A DNA stretch of 31,981 bases from Halomarinibacterium sp041392205 (GCA_041392205.1 JAWKMO010000020.1:1-31981); one strand, 5' to 3'; counted from the stretch's first letter, positions 23,539 through 31,710 are shown. The notes: generated by a model not told the origin, from the sequence alone. Program-made: numbers and translations.

Positions 23539-24329
23539 AAAACATAGACGAAATAATAGCTTCTGGCACCTTGGAGTTATACGTTACAGGGGCTTTATCA
23601 CAAAGAGAAGCTATGGAGGTAGAGGATGTCCTTAACGACTATCCCGAGGTAAAAAATGAAGTTGAAAAAATTGAAACAGCTCTTATAAATTTAGCACATG
23701 GTGAAGAATATACCATCCCTGCTAAGGTGTGGGAGGGTGTTTTAAATTCTATTAAAGGAGTTCGAAAACTTAATTCTCACAAAAAATCGAATCATTGGAG
23801 TACCATCGCAGGCTGGGCAGCAGCTATTGTATTTTTAATGGGTATTTTTTGGATGATGAATGAAACTAACTCTTTAGAAAATAAAGTACTTGTTACCACT
23901 ACCGAAAATGCCGTTTTAAAAGGAAAATTAACTTCGGCTGAAGAAGCATTAACTACTTCGCAAGACTTATTAGATATTATTCGTTCCAAGGAATATAGAG
24001 AAATTTCTCTTCCTGGAAATCAGGCTGTTTCCCCAGAATCTTATGCCAAAGTCTATTATAATGACAATGAAAAAATTGCCTATATAGATGCACGGGGGTT
24101 ACCCGCTCCACCTGCGGGTAAAGTATATCAAGTGTGGTCGTTAATTATGGATCCTTTAACCCCGCGAAGTATTGGGTTATTAGATCATTACGAAGCTACC
24201 ACTACCAAAGTATTTAAACTTGAAAATATTCCCGATCCTGAGGCCTTTGGTATTACCTTGGAGCCTGAAGGAGGTAGCGAAAGTCCTACCTTAGCACAGT
24301 TGTATACCTTAGGAATGGTTTCGCCATAA
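23535..24329 (+). CDS. Membrane anti-sigma factor (RskA-like)
   Basis: Holds the ECF sigma factor inactive at the inner membrane. The 264 residues have a cytoplasmic N-terminal helix bundle (about 1-75, SGTLELYVTGALSQREAMEVEDVL), one membrane helix (about 88-108, WSTIAGWAAAIVFLMGIFWMM), a periplasmic coiled-coil stretch (about 110-142), and an RskA-type C-terminal domain. That domain has the typical KVYQVWSLIMDPLTPRSIGLL and AFGITLEPEGGSESPT. The zinc motif H-x3-C-x2-C of ZAS anti-sigma factors is absent, as in RskA. The 4-base overlap with the sigma gene supports a paired stoichiometry. Release probably needs proteolysis of the periplasmic part, which is inferred from the family. Confidence 0.92.
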   Translation: MKNIDEIIASGTLELYVTGALSQREAMEVEDVLNDYPEVKNEVEKIETALINLAHGEEYTIPAKVWEGVLNSIKGVRKLNSHKKSNHWSTIAGWAAAIVFLMGIFWMMNETNSLENKVLVTTTENAVLKGKLTSAEEALTTSQDLLDIIRSKEYREISLPGNQAVSPESYAKVYYNDNEKIAYIDARGLPAPPAGKVYQVWSLIMDPLTPRSIGLLDHYEATTTKVFKLENIPDPEAFGITLEPEGGSESPTLAQLYTLGMVSP

Positions 24330-24347
24330 CCTAAAGTTTTTAAATAT

Positions 24348-24377
24348 AAAAAGGGCATCTATTAAGATGCCCTTTTT
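24348..24377. terminator. Bidirectional terminator between anti-sigma and TPR genes
   Basis: AAAAAGGGCATCT (24348-24360), ATTA loop, AGATGCCCTTTTT (24365-24377): a perfect 13-bp stem with A and T runs, ending both the sigma/anti-sigma operon and the opposing TPR gene. Confidence 0.95.
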
Positions 24378-24399
24378 CCTTTCTACAAGTAGGTATTCT

Positions 24400-25686
24400 T
24401 TATAAATCTAGTACTTGGTTTGCCATTACTGGCCCTAATTCAAAAGTAGCTTCTTTTAATTCGTTTTTAATTTCTTTCACTTTTTTAGTATTGCTAGAAG
24501 CTTTATAAACCAGCGCACTAAAGTACAAAGCCATAGGTTCGAAGGTTTTTCCCTCTACATGAGTTTCTATGGTTTTTAAGGATTCTTCAATGTGTCCGTT
24601 TTTTAATTGTGCGAACGCCAAATAAGAATTAATTAAAGGCGTATTTCGGTTTATTACTTCTTTTTCAGCTATTTCTAATGCCTTTTTGGGAGAGGCTTCG
24701 GCATATAATTCAATTAAATAGGTGTTGTACATATCTCCATAATTACCTTCTTCTACAGCATTTACAAATGCCTCTTCCGCTTTTTTTGAAGCAGATATAT
24801 TTCCTTCAAAAGTGTACAATTCAGATTTGAGTAATAGATAATCTGGCACCTTATGGTTTTTCATCACAGAATCTAAAATCCTATGTGATTCCCTTGTATT
24901 TCCTTCGGCAGCATAGACAATCCAAGCTAATTTTCTTTTCACATAACTATTATCGGGTTGAAGGGCCAGGGTTTTTAAGTAGTAATCATAGGAATCTTTA
25001 ATACGCCCAGCATGACCATAATAATCGGCAAGGTTACTATAGGTCCAAATTTTAAGGGGGGTACTATTGTGAGATTCGGCTTTTCCTTTTGCCATTTCCA
25101 TAAATTTTATAGCATTATCGAGGTCCCCAATATGATCGCTCCATTTTGAGATACGGATTAAATAATTATAATCGCTCATATCTTTAAGTTCGGAAAGGTA
25201 TTGATAGGCGCTATCATATTCTCCCAATTCCATAGCACAATCAAATAACATGTGTAATGTAGGGCGTTTTTGGGCCTTGTTTTCAAAACTTTTTTGAAGT
25301 ATCTCTTTTGCTTCTTTAAAGCGGTGTTGTGAAATATAGTTTTTTGCTAACCCTCTCTCAAAACCATCCCTAAAGTTATCTGCTGCAACGGCAATTCCTT
25401 TTTGATACAACTTTTCGGCAACCAAAAGGTGGTTTATATTTCCTGTTTCGGTAAAAAGTTGTTCATACACTCCTGCTAAAGGGCCTATATCACCAATACC
25501 TGTAGTATCCTTGTTAAGCCTTTTGGACCAAAAGTTTTGTTGCAATTGTGTTTCGTATAATGTGGGCGTATTTTTAGTATTTAAATAGCTATCATACGCT
25601 GTTACTGACGTAATTTTTTCAAATTTTGGATCCGATTTACAACTTACTAAAAAGAGTAAACCTAGGGATAAATAAAGTAATTTCAT
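24400..25686 (-). CDS. TPR-repeat lipoprotein
   Basis: Predicted lipoprotein of 428 aa with a lipobox at Cys16 (LFLVSC) followed by K-S-D-P. The rest is alpha-helical with about eight to nine TPR-type helical pairs, for example AEKLYQKGIAVAADNFRDGFERGLAKNYISQHRFKEAKEIL at about 86-125 (typical spacing of Ala/Gly and Tyr) and DYYLKTLALQPDNSYVKRKLAWIVY. TPRs mediate protein contacts, and the partner is probably in the periplasm or at the cell surface. The gene follows the two DUF4331-like genes on the same strand. A hairpin terminator in the 66-base gap may reduce but not abolish co-transcription. I recall this association with DUF4331 genes in other flavobacteria, and the function is unknown. 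Confidence 0.85.
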   Translation of the reverse strand: MKLLYLSLGLLFLVSCKSDPKFEKITSVTAYDSYLNTKNTPTLYETQLQQNFWSKRLNKDTTGIGDIGPLAGVYEQLFTETGNINHLLVAEKLYQKGIAVAADNFRDGFERGLAKNYISQHRFKEAKEILQKSFENKAQKRPTLHMLFDCAMELGEYDSAYQYLSELKDMSDYNYLIRISKWSDHIGDLDNAIKFMEMAKGKAESHNSTPLKIWTYSNLADYYGHAGRIKDSYDYYLKTLALQPDNSYVKRKLAWIVYAAEGNTRESHRILDSVMKNHKVPDYLLLKSELYTFEGNISASKKAEEAFVNAVEEGNYGDMYNTYLIELYAEASPKKALEIAEKEVINRNTPLINSYLAFAQLKNGHIEESLKTIETHVEGKTFEPMALYFSALVYKASSNTKKVKEIKNELKEATFELGPVMANQVLDL

Positions 25687-25701
25687 TTTTAAATTATTTT
25701 T

Positions 25702-25735
25702 AAAAAAAAGAGCAACTTTTGGTCGCTCTTTTTTT
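25702..25735 (-). terminator. Terminator between the DUF4331 pair and the TPR gene
   Basis: AGAGC (25709-25713) and GCTCT (25725-25729), with a partially paired inner part, flanked by eight A's and eight T's. It is weaker than the other terminators here and may act as an attenuator inside the operon. Confidence 0.65.
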
Positions 25736-25752
25736 TGTTACTCTTAGTATAG

Positions 25753-26442
25753 TTATTGCAAGGGGCTTTCTAAATATGGGAACGGTAGTGTAAAATTTCT
25801 ATTCCCCGGTCCTACTCCATCACTGGTAAGTTGCGGTGTCCCGTTGTTACCATCAAAACGGCTACCACTTGTTCCTCCAAACATTAAGATTAAGGAAATA
25901 TCAATCACATCGTCACTTAAGGTTCTTCCGGTTAAAGCAATTCCAGTATTAGGATCGAAATAGGTTGTTTGAGCGTTAGGTGCCACTTGTAAGGCATCAA
26001 ACTGTGCTAATACTGTGGTAAAGGTCGCTGCATCAAGTCCCAAAATATTTGTTTCGTAATCCAAACTTACCCCTAAAGCATTCCCGTAAACATCGTGATA
26101 TAATTCCAATGTATTTTGAAAAATAGGCTGGAATGAAGTGCGTTCTGTGACTAAAGAGGTATTAAACATGTCTTTTACAGTACCACTGCCACTAAATACA
26201 GTATTAACCCCAGGACGTCCCATAATATCTTCCTGAATAAAAGTGCCACTAAAATCTACTAGATCAAAACAAGAAGTACAACTCCCTCCACAATCTATTC
26301 CTTCTTCGTCTCCGTTCATTATGCCGTCATCACAACTTGCTTGTTCAATTATGTTTCCGTTATCGTCGTCATCTTTACATTGGGTAAACAAGACTCCCAA
26401 ACAAAGTGATAATGCGATGTATTTTATATGTTGAATTTTCAT
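25753..26442 (-). CDS. DUF4331-like lipoprotein, C-terminal half of the domain
   Basis: Lipoprotein of 229 aa and unknown function. Signal peptide with lipobox Cys22 (LFTQC; the Gln before Cys is unusual), followed by K-D-D-D-D, which resembles the flavobacterial surface-export signal. Residues 37-58 are a Cys/Asp-rich module (CDDGIMNGDEEGIDCGGSC), often found in Bacteroidota surface proteins. From about 73 the sequence resembles the C-terminal half of DUF4331 proteins: MGRPGVNTVFSGSG, then ALTGRTLSDDVIDISLIL, then LTSDGVGPGNRNFTLPFPYLESP at the end. The matching N-terminal half is the next gene upstream, 19 bases away. Each has its own start and signal, so this is a genuine two-gene arrangement and not a frameshift. 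Confidence 0.78.
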   Translation of the reverse strand: MKIQHIKYIALSLCLGVLFTQCKDDDDNGNIIEQASCDDGIMNGDEEGIDCGGSCTSCFDLVDFSGTFIQEDIMGRPGVNTVFSGSGTVKDMFNTSLVTERTSFQPIFQNTLELYHDVYGNALGVSLDYETNILGLDAATFTTVLAQFDALQVAPNAQTTYFDPNTGIALTGRTLSDDVIDISLILMFGGTSGSRFDGNNGTPQLTSDGVGPGNRNFTLPFPYLESPLQ

Positions 26443-26461
26443 CTTTTTGATTTTTTAAAAA

Positions 26462-27172
26462 TTATTGTTTTCTTTTAGTCGTAACCCAAACATTATATGC
26501 GTCGGGTAATCCATTAATCCCTACTGCCCCAGCCACGTGAGGAGGTGCGGTCCCTAACAAACTATTGGGAACCTCTACAGAAATGGCCAACACATTTAAC
26601 CCTTCAAAAAAATCGGAAGCCTGTCCAGAAGGTAAAAAACCATCGGGGGCCGCATTTCCAGAAACAACTTCATTAAACTGGTTAAAATCGAAATAAAAGG
26701 CATCTCGGCGAGGTCCCGCGAAAAAAGACATTCCGTTATTAGTAGAAATAATGGTTTCATCGATTCCAGATATTTCTACCTGTCCAGAAACGTTGTCTTT
26801 ACTAATAGTGCTATTAACACCAACCTCATTAGGGGCATAGGGTCCAAAGAAATACATGATAGTATCTCGTCGTATGGCCTGAATTACTAAATCTTCCACA
26901 AAGTCTCCTGTGTTGTCTATGTTAAACTCAACAAGCACATCTTCAGAAAACATTGCTTGTTGTGTTACCGCTCCCGGCGTTAAGGGTCCTTGCATGGTTG
27001 CCACAAAAACCGTGTTATCTGGGTTAGTTCCTTCAAAAGCATAGAAATCTGCCAAATCCACAGAGGTTCCTGCTACCGCCGGAGAATCTATGTGATCTGC
27101 CGCAACGAGGATTACCGAAAAGACTCCAATAGCCACTATTGCGAGCAATCCATAAAATTTTGTCTTTTTCAT
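26462..27172 (-). CDS. DUF4331-like secreted protein, N-terminal half of the domain
   Basis: Secreted protein of 236 aa and unknown function. The signal peptide (about 1-25, FYGLLAIVAIGVFSVILVAA) is followed by ADHIDSPAVAGTSVDLADFYAFEG, the characteristic N-terminal motif of DUF4331. It continues with an IQAIRRDTIMYFFGPY segment and AGPRRDAFYFDFNQF plus FFEGLNVLAISVEVP, also family features. The His/Asp set in ADHIDSP suggests a metal or ligand site, which is an inference. There is no lipobox, so it is probably periplasmic or released. It is the first gene of the unit DUF4331-N, DUF4331-C, TPR. Its upstream region carries the same TTTGTTTAA box as the crtI promoter. Confidence 0.8.
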   Translation of the reverse strand: MKKTKFYGLLAIVAIGVFSVILVAADHIDSPAVAGTSVDLADFYAFEGTNPDNTVFVATMQGPLTPGAVTQQAMFSEDVLVEFNIDNTGDFVEDLVIQAIRRDTIMYFFGPYAPNEVGVNSTISKDNVSGQVEISGIDETIISTNNGMSFFAGPRRDAFYFDFNQFNEVVSGNAAPDGFLPSGQASDFFEGLNVLAISVEVPNSLLGTAPPHVAGAVGINGLPDAYNVWVTTKRKQ

Positions 27173-27224
27173 TTTTTTAATTTATTAGTTTTTTAATGTA
27201 AGATGTAATGCCCTAATCATCTAT

Positions 27225-27290
27225 TTTTGTTTAAAAGTAAATTATTTTGGGCATTTCACATGAATGGTTATTATTTGTTTAAATTTACTT
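27225..27290. promoter_or_regulatory. Repeated TTTGTTTAA boxes between the DUF4331 and LETM1-related genes
   Basis: TTTTGTTTAA (27225-27234) is identical to the left arm of the crtI operator, and a second TTTGTTTAA lies at 27274-27282, in the same orientation 48 bases away. They are followed respectively by AAGTAAATT (27235-27243) and its inverse AATTTACTT (27282-27290). Read toward DUF4331, a -7-like TACTTTTA directly precedes the TTAAACAAAA box, similar to crtI. The rest of the 204-base gap has no other recognisable feature except TGTTTAA at 27342-27348. Confidence 0.5.
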
Positions 27291-27376
27291 TCCCTCATAT
27301 ACGCAGAAAGTTTGTCTCTGGTTTTAAAGATTACAAAAAAATGTTTAAAAACCCCATTACCCTACAAAATTAAGAA

Positions 27377-28576
27377 ATGAACCCATCTTCCGCTGGTTGG
27401 ATCCATAAATTTATTAACGAGTTTCCAAAAGAAACGCTTATAGATTCCTATACTGGACCATTGTCTTTTTATGAAACGCTAAAAAAAAGTGGATTTATAT
27501 ACGGCGTTTCCATAAAAACATTGTTGGAGGTGCCTGTAAGCGATTTTAAATTAACCCAAGAAGAAAATACTAAGGTTACTCTTTTTCACGCACTGTTATA
27601 TATGTATTATTCTGAAAAGCCTACGGCTACCATGCCAGAGGCTATAGAAGACATGGTGCTTTTTTATAAAACCATAGAAAAAGGGAAGCCGGGTTTTTTT
27701 CAAAAGTTACGTTTTACCAAAAGCGCTTCTGAAAATTTGGAACACATTCTTGCCGCACGGATATACGAATCTAATTCGCTAATAAAAACCGAAGCGGCTT
27801 CACTATTTACGTATGCACTGCTATTTGGCGATGTGCTGGCTTTTCGTTTTTACCTTCAACATCCCAAAGGTTTAAAAAATTATTTGGAAGCATTAGAAGA
27901 AACCTTAATACAGTTTAGCATTTGGGCATTACAGAGCAAGCAGAAAAAAAATAAATACGATGCATTAATTATTGAAATGGTATCAGAATCGGCACAATAT
28001 GCTACCCATAGTAGCGATATCTTTTCACACGTAGTGGTAGACCAACTAAAAGAAAGAACCATTCTCGAAAAACAATTTGTACTTGATATTTGTTGCCTTG
28101 CTGTTTGGGACGATAAAAAAATAGACACAACCGAAACTCTTTTTTTAAAGGAAATAGCCTTTCATTTAGGGATAAGTAACCAATATCTAGAAAGTTGTAT
28201 GGAGGCAATAAAAGCGTTTTCGTTAACCAACGAACACAAAATTAAACTGTTTCAATATACGCATCCTGTAAAACAGCTATACAAACAAAGTACTACTACG
28301 GTAAAACTACTGGTCCTTCGCAACAAAAAACGTTTGTTAAAAGAATTAAATGAAAGTGGTGAACTATTAGTGTTATTAGGACAATCTACTTCTCGTGATC
28401 TCACAGCCGAAGAAAAGGCTAAAGTAAAAGACCAATTACTCGATATTTTTAAAACCATCCCGTCGCTTACTATTTTTATGCTTCCTGGTGGTGCTTTATT
28501 ACTTCCTTTGGTGGTTAAACTCATCCCGAAACTACTCCCTTCTGCTTTTAATGAGAATCGAGTGGAGGAGGATTAA
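27377..28576 (+). CDS. LETM1-related protein
   Basis: A 399-aa protein that I believe matches the family NCBI names LETM1-related biofilm-associated protein; its molecular role is unknown. The N-terminal 220 residues are helical and unrecognised. The middle (about 230-280, EKQFVLDICCLAVWDDKKIDTTETLFLKEIAFHLGIS) looks like a TerB-type helical module with acidic residues. Residues 343-395 match the LETM1 core: TAEEKAKVKDQLLDIFKTIPSLTIFMLPGGALLLPLVVKLIPKLLPSAF, with the P-G-G and L-L-P-S-x-F hallmarks and a single hydrophobic stretch. In mitochondria LETM1 acts in cation/proton exchange and ribosome binding; transfer of that function here is speculative. It diverges from the DUF4331 genes with shared upstream boxes. 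Confidence 0.85.
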   Translation: MNPSSAGWIHKFINEFPKETLIDSYTGPLSFYETLKKSGFIYGVSIKTLLEVPVSDFKLTQEENTKVTLFHALLYMYYSEKPTATMPEAIEDMVLFYKTIEKGKPGFFQKLRFTKSASENLEHILAARIYESNSLIKTEAASLFTYALLFGDVLAFRFYLQHPKGLKNYLEALEETLIQFSIWALQSKQKKNKYDALIIEMVSESAQYATHSSDIFSHVVVDQLKERTILEKQFVLDICCLAVWDDKKIDTTETLFLKEIAFHLGISNQYLESCMEAIKAFSLTNEHKIKLFQYTHPVKQLYKQSTTTVKLLVLRNKKRLLKELNESGELLVLLGQSTSRDLTAEEKAKVKDQLLDIFKTIPSLTIFMLPGGALLLPLVVKLIPKLLPSAFNENRVEED

Positions 28577-28688
28577 TCTTCTATTGAAAGGTTATAGAAT
28601 CTGTTTTAAATATTTCAAAAAAAATAATAAAATTATGCGATTATGGCATGTTACTGTTACCATGCTAAAAAACCATTTCTCAAATCCT

Positions 28689-30056
28689 TTACTTTACAAT
28701 TAATTTTTTACTTAAGTACTGAAAGCGTATTATTAGCATCACCGCAGAGGCGGTTAATCCTGCCAAGAGGCCTATCCAAATTCCTGCACTGGCATACGCT
28801 GTATACATCCCCAAATAAAACGAGATAGGAAACCCAATGAGCCAATAAGCAATAAACGTAATAAAGGTGGGGATTTTTACATCCTGCATTCCGCGTAAGG
28901 CACCTAAAACTACTACTTGTAAAGTATCGCTGATCTGGAAGATGGCGGCAATAAGCATTAACTTAGAAGCAATTGTTAGAACTTCCAGCGTATCGGCAAT
29001 GTTGTTGGCATTGTCAAAATCCAGATAGATTTTAGGGAGTTGCTCTTTTAGGAGCAAAAAGCTTACACAAAATATAACTGCTAAAAGGGACGAAAGTAAA
29101 AAGATAGAAAAAGCTATGCGGCGCAGCTCTCTAAAGCGTTTCATTCCTTTTTGGTTGCCCACTCGTATCATTGCTGCAACGCTAAAGCCCATGGCCACCA
29201 TAAAAGTCATAGAGGATAGATTGAGTGCAATCTGGTTAGCAGCTTGGGGATTCTTTCCTAAAATTCCGGATAACCATATGGCCGCTGTAAAAATAGCGAC
29301 TTCAAAAAACATTTGTAAGGCAGAGGGAAATCCTAAGCTTAATAACTTATTAATCATAGAACGGGTTAATGTAAAAATTTTTATATGTGTTACATACTCT
29401 TTAGATTTCAAATTTTGAGCCATGAGATACCACAAATAGGCGAGCATTACTACCCGAGAGGCCAAGGTACCAATCGCCGCACCCACTACACCCAAAGCGG
29501 GAACACCAAACTTCCCAAAGATGAATATGTAATTTAATATCACATTCACAACATTAGCAATAATTGTCGCATACATAGGGTACTTGGTCATGGAAAGTCC
29601 ATCACTACATTGTTTAAACGCTTGGAAAACAATTAAAGGTAGTAATGAAATTGCTACAAGCGTAAGATACGGCATGGCTAACTCCACTACTTCTTTTGGC
29701 TGATTCATAATATGCATCAACGGTTTGGCAAAAAACACCATAAGAAATAGAACTACCCCAAGAACGGTACAAAGAAAAAGTCCGTGTTTAAACGAGGATT
29801 TTCCGTAAGCTATATTTCCTTCACCATCAGCTTCGGCTACTAAAGGGGTAATAGCGGTAGAAAAGCCAATCCCTAAAGACATCGCAATAAACATAAAGCT
29901 ATTTCCTAGAGAAACAGCAGCAAGTTCTGCAGTGCCTAACTGGCCCACCATAATATTGTCCACAAAAGCCACCATGGTATGTCCCAACATTCCTAAAATG
30001 ACGGGAGTGGCCAATTTAATATTATAGCGAAACTCTTTGGTGTATTGTTGAAGCAC
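28689..30056 (-). CDS. MATE-family multidrug/toxin efflux transporter
   Basis: Inner-membrane Na+ or H+ antiporter of the MATE family. The 455 residues form twelve hydrophobic helices in two MatE repeats. The first begins LATPVILGMLGHTMVAFVDNIMVGQLGTAELAAVSLGNS, the conserved N-terminal signature. The second begins near LLSLGFPSALQMFFEVAIFTAAIWLSGILG. The 'QAANQIALNLSSMTFMVAMGFSVAAMIRVGNQ' region, split here by its conserved Gly-Asn-x motif, is also typical. The substrate cannot be inferred. The gene stands alone, with a -7 element 20 bases before the ATG. The 112 bases after it toward 28577 hold only a weak 5-bp hairpin. Confidence 0.94.
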   Translation of the reverse strand: MLQQYTKEFRYNIKLATPVILGMLGHTMVAFVDNIMVGQLGTAELAAVSLGNSFMFIAMSLGIGFSTAITPLVAEADGEGNIAYGKSSFKHGLFLCTVLGVVLFLMVFFAKPLMHIMNQPKEVVELAMPYLTLVAISLLPLIVFQAFKQCSDGLSMTKYPMYATIIANVVNVILNYIFIFGKFGVPALGVVGAAIGTLASRVVMLAYLWYLMAQNLKSKEYVTHIKIFTLTRSMINKLLSLGFPSALQMFFEVAIFTAAIWLSGILGKNPQAANQIALNLSSMTFMVAMGFSVAAMIRVGNQKGMKRFRELRRIAFSIFLLSSLLAVIFCVSFLLLKEQLPKIYLDFDNANNIADTLEVLTIASKLMLIAAIFQISDTLQVVVLGALRGMQDVKIPTFITFIAYWLIGFPISFYLGMYTAYASAGIWIGLLAGLTASAVMLIIRFQYLSKKLIVK

Positions 30057-30076
30057 AGATAAGTTAGTTATCTAGC

Positions 30077-30084
30077 AAAAGTAG
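30077..30084 (-). promoter_or_regulatory. Candidate -7 promoter element of the MATE gene
   Basis: On the - strand it reads TACTTTTG, matching TAnnTTTG, 20 bases before the ATG. No -33 box at normal spacing. Confidence 0.4.
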
Positions 30085-30132
30085 AAAACCCAAACCGTAT
30101 AGCATAATAGTTATTATTAATTAAGAAAAAAA

Positions 30133-31563
30133 CTAAGTGCGAACAGAGTTAAGATATTGCGAAGGTGTTTGCATTAAAAACTTTTTAAAGGACTTGTTAA
30201 AAGTCACTTTATTATTAAATCCAACCTCATAGGCGACATCGATGATGTTAACATTGGTCTCTTTTTCAAGTATAGCGACCGCATCAGCAATGCGGTATTT
30301 ATTAATAAATTCGAAGAAATTAAGATCAAAATGTTCATTAATCACCTGCGAGGTATTGTGTCTTGTGGTTCCTAGTAATTCTGAAACCAAGTCCAAACTT
30401 ACATTGTTTTTAAGGTAAATTTTTTCATTTTCAAAAAGTTGAATAAGTGCTTCTTTTAATTCCAAAGAAAAGCTGGGAGTAAGTCCCGACTTTAGATATT
30501 TATTATTGTTTGAGGTAAAGTTTCCCGCAAACAATGTTGGACTTCTAAAAGAAGCAAAACCAATATATACTACCATAATAGCCATTACTACAATTTGAAG
30601 TTGAAATAAAAATGGAAACTTTGGAATTACATTCGCTAAAACCAGTCCGTACACTGCATAAGAAATAACGTAACTTGAGCTTAGAGTTACCAAAGTTGAA
30701 AGCCATTTTCTAGCTTCATTAGTATAGTTTTTAAACTGATTGTTTTTAAAAAACAAATACACTACCAACGCTCCATAAACCAAAAGTGACAGTATTTTGG
30801 AAGTAACAATTCCGTATAAATAAGGCCTCCGGTCAAAGGAACCTACCTCAAACATAATGTGTAGCTTTTCCTCTTTTGAAAGAAGGAATAACGGTAACAT
30901 AATGACCATAATAAGTAGCGTAGGCAATAAGTGAATTAAATCTCTTTTTTTGAAGGTATAATTTTGTGTAATTCTTTTAAAGTAGAAATAGAGTAATGGT
31001 CCATATAAAAATGAAAAGATGGAAGACATATATAAAATATGAGGTACTCTAAATTTTAAATTGGTACTATGTAGAAATATATGAAATATAAATAAAGAAT
31101 GTATGGTAACAAACATGGCAATAATGAGGGTTGCCGTTTTGTCTTTACTTTTAGTAATAAACAACATAAAACCAATAAAAAAGCCTATTAAAGCAGAAAA
31201 AAGATAGAAAAAATGTAACCAAGTTATCGTAAGGCTATACTTTTCTTTTAATTCTTTAAATGCTGAAGATTCTGAAAATTTTTTAAAATATCGAGATTCT
31301 ACAAATCCAGTTTCCGTTGAATATTTAACATATTCTTCTGCAAAAAAGGCCGCTTTTTTTATATCCTCATTTTTGGCGGCAAGAATGGCACTGTCTTTAT
31401 AAAACTGAAGGGAATCTTCACTAAACTTAGCTTGTTCTTGAAGTGTGGTAAGATAGGGATGACCGTAACGAAGTTCTTCCGCGAGTAAATAATTATCGGG
31501 AAGAAATAATACTACTAGAAGAAAAATTCCAAAGGTTCGCTTTATGTTAGGAAGGAATCTCAT
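30133..31563 (-). CDS. Membrane-anchored AraC-family transcriptional regulator
   Basis: A 476-aa regulator that couples a membrane sensor to DNA binding. It has a signal-like N-terminal hydrophobic segment (about 10-28), a short extracytoplasmic helical region with TPR-like character (SAILAAKNEDIKKAAFFAEEYVKYS, about 58-82), seven to eight membrane helices (about 112-345), and a C-terminal AraC DNA-binding domain (about 368-476). That domain has two helix-turn-helix units: LDLVSELLGTTRHNTSQVINEHFDLNFFEFINKYR and IIDVAYEVGFNNKVTFNKSFKKFLMQTPSQYL. This design is common in Flavobacteria; the signal is not known. It is monocistronic and not close enough to neighbours to name a target. Confidence 0.9.
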   Translation of the reverse strand: MRFLPNIKRTFGIFLLVVLFLPDNYLLAEELRYGHPYLTTLQEQAKFSEDSLQFYKDSAILAAKNEDIKKAAFFAEEYVKYSTETGFVESRYFKKFSESSAFKELKEKYSLTITWLHFFYLFSALIGFFIGFMLFITKSKDKTATLIIAMFVTIHSLFIFHIFLHSTNLKFRVPHILYMSSIFSFLYGPLLYFYFKRITQNYTFKKRDLIHLLPTLLIMVIMLPLFLLSKEEKLHIMFEVGSFDRRPYLYGIVTSKILSLLVYGALVVYLFFKNNQFKNYTNEARKWLSTLVTLSSSYVISYAVYGLVLANVIPKFPFLFQLQIVVMAIMVVYIGFASFRSPTLFAGNFTSNNNKYLKSGLTPSFSLELKEALIQLFENEKIYLKNNVSLDLVSELLGTTRHNTSQVINEHFDLNFFEFINKYRIADAVAILEKETNVNIIDVAYEVGFNNKVTFNKSFKKFLMQTPSQYLNSVRT

Positions 31564-31683
31564 ACGGTTCGCATTAATTTTACCTACTTAAAGATACAAT
31601 TTGTTTGGCAAAAACAATACCTTAAAGTAATTCCCGATAATACTTTACGTTTCCCTCCGAAGAAAAATTACCCCTTAAAATAT

Positions 31684-31710
31684 AAAAAAGCCCAATCTTT
31701 TTTGGGCTTT
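31684..31710 (-). terminator. Terminator of the M28 peptidase gene
   Basis: AAAGCCCAA (31687-31695), short T-rich loop, TTGGGCTTT (31702-31710). Read on the - strand the stem is followed by six T's. It lies 31 bases after the peptidase stop. Confidence 0.88.

Noticed and set aside
25753..27172. DUF4331 pair as one gene broken by a frameshift
   Set aside because: Each half has its own start codon and export signal, the second has a lipobox and an added Cys/Asp module, and there is a 19-base non-coding gap.
28643..28664. Hairpin GCATG/CATGC after the LETM1-related gene as a terminator
   Set aside because: Only five base pairs, no good T-run, and a loop of about ten bases; too weak to call.
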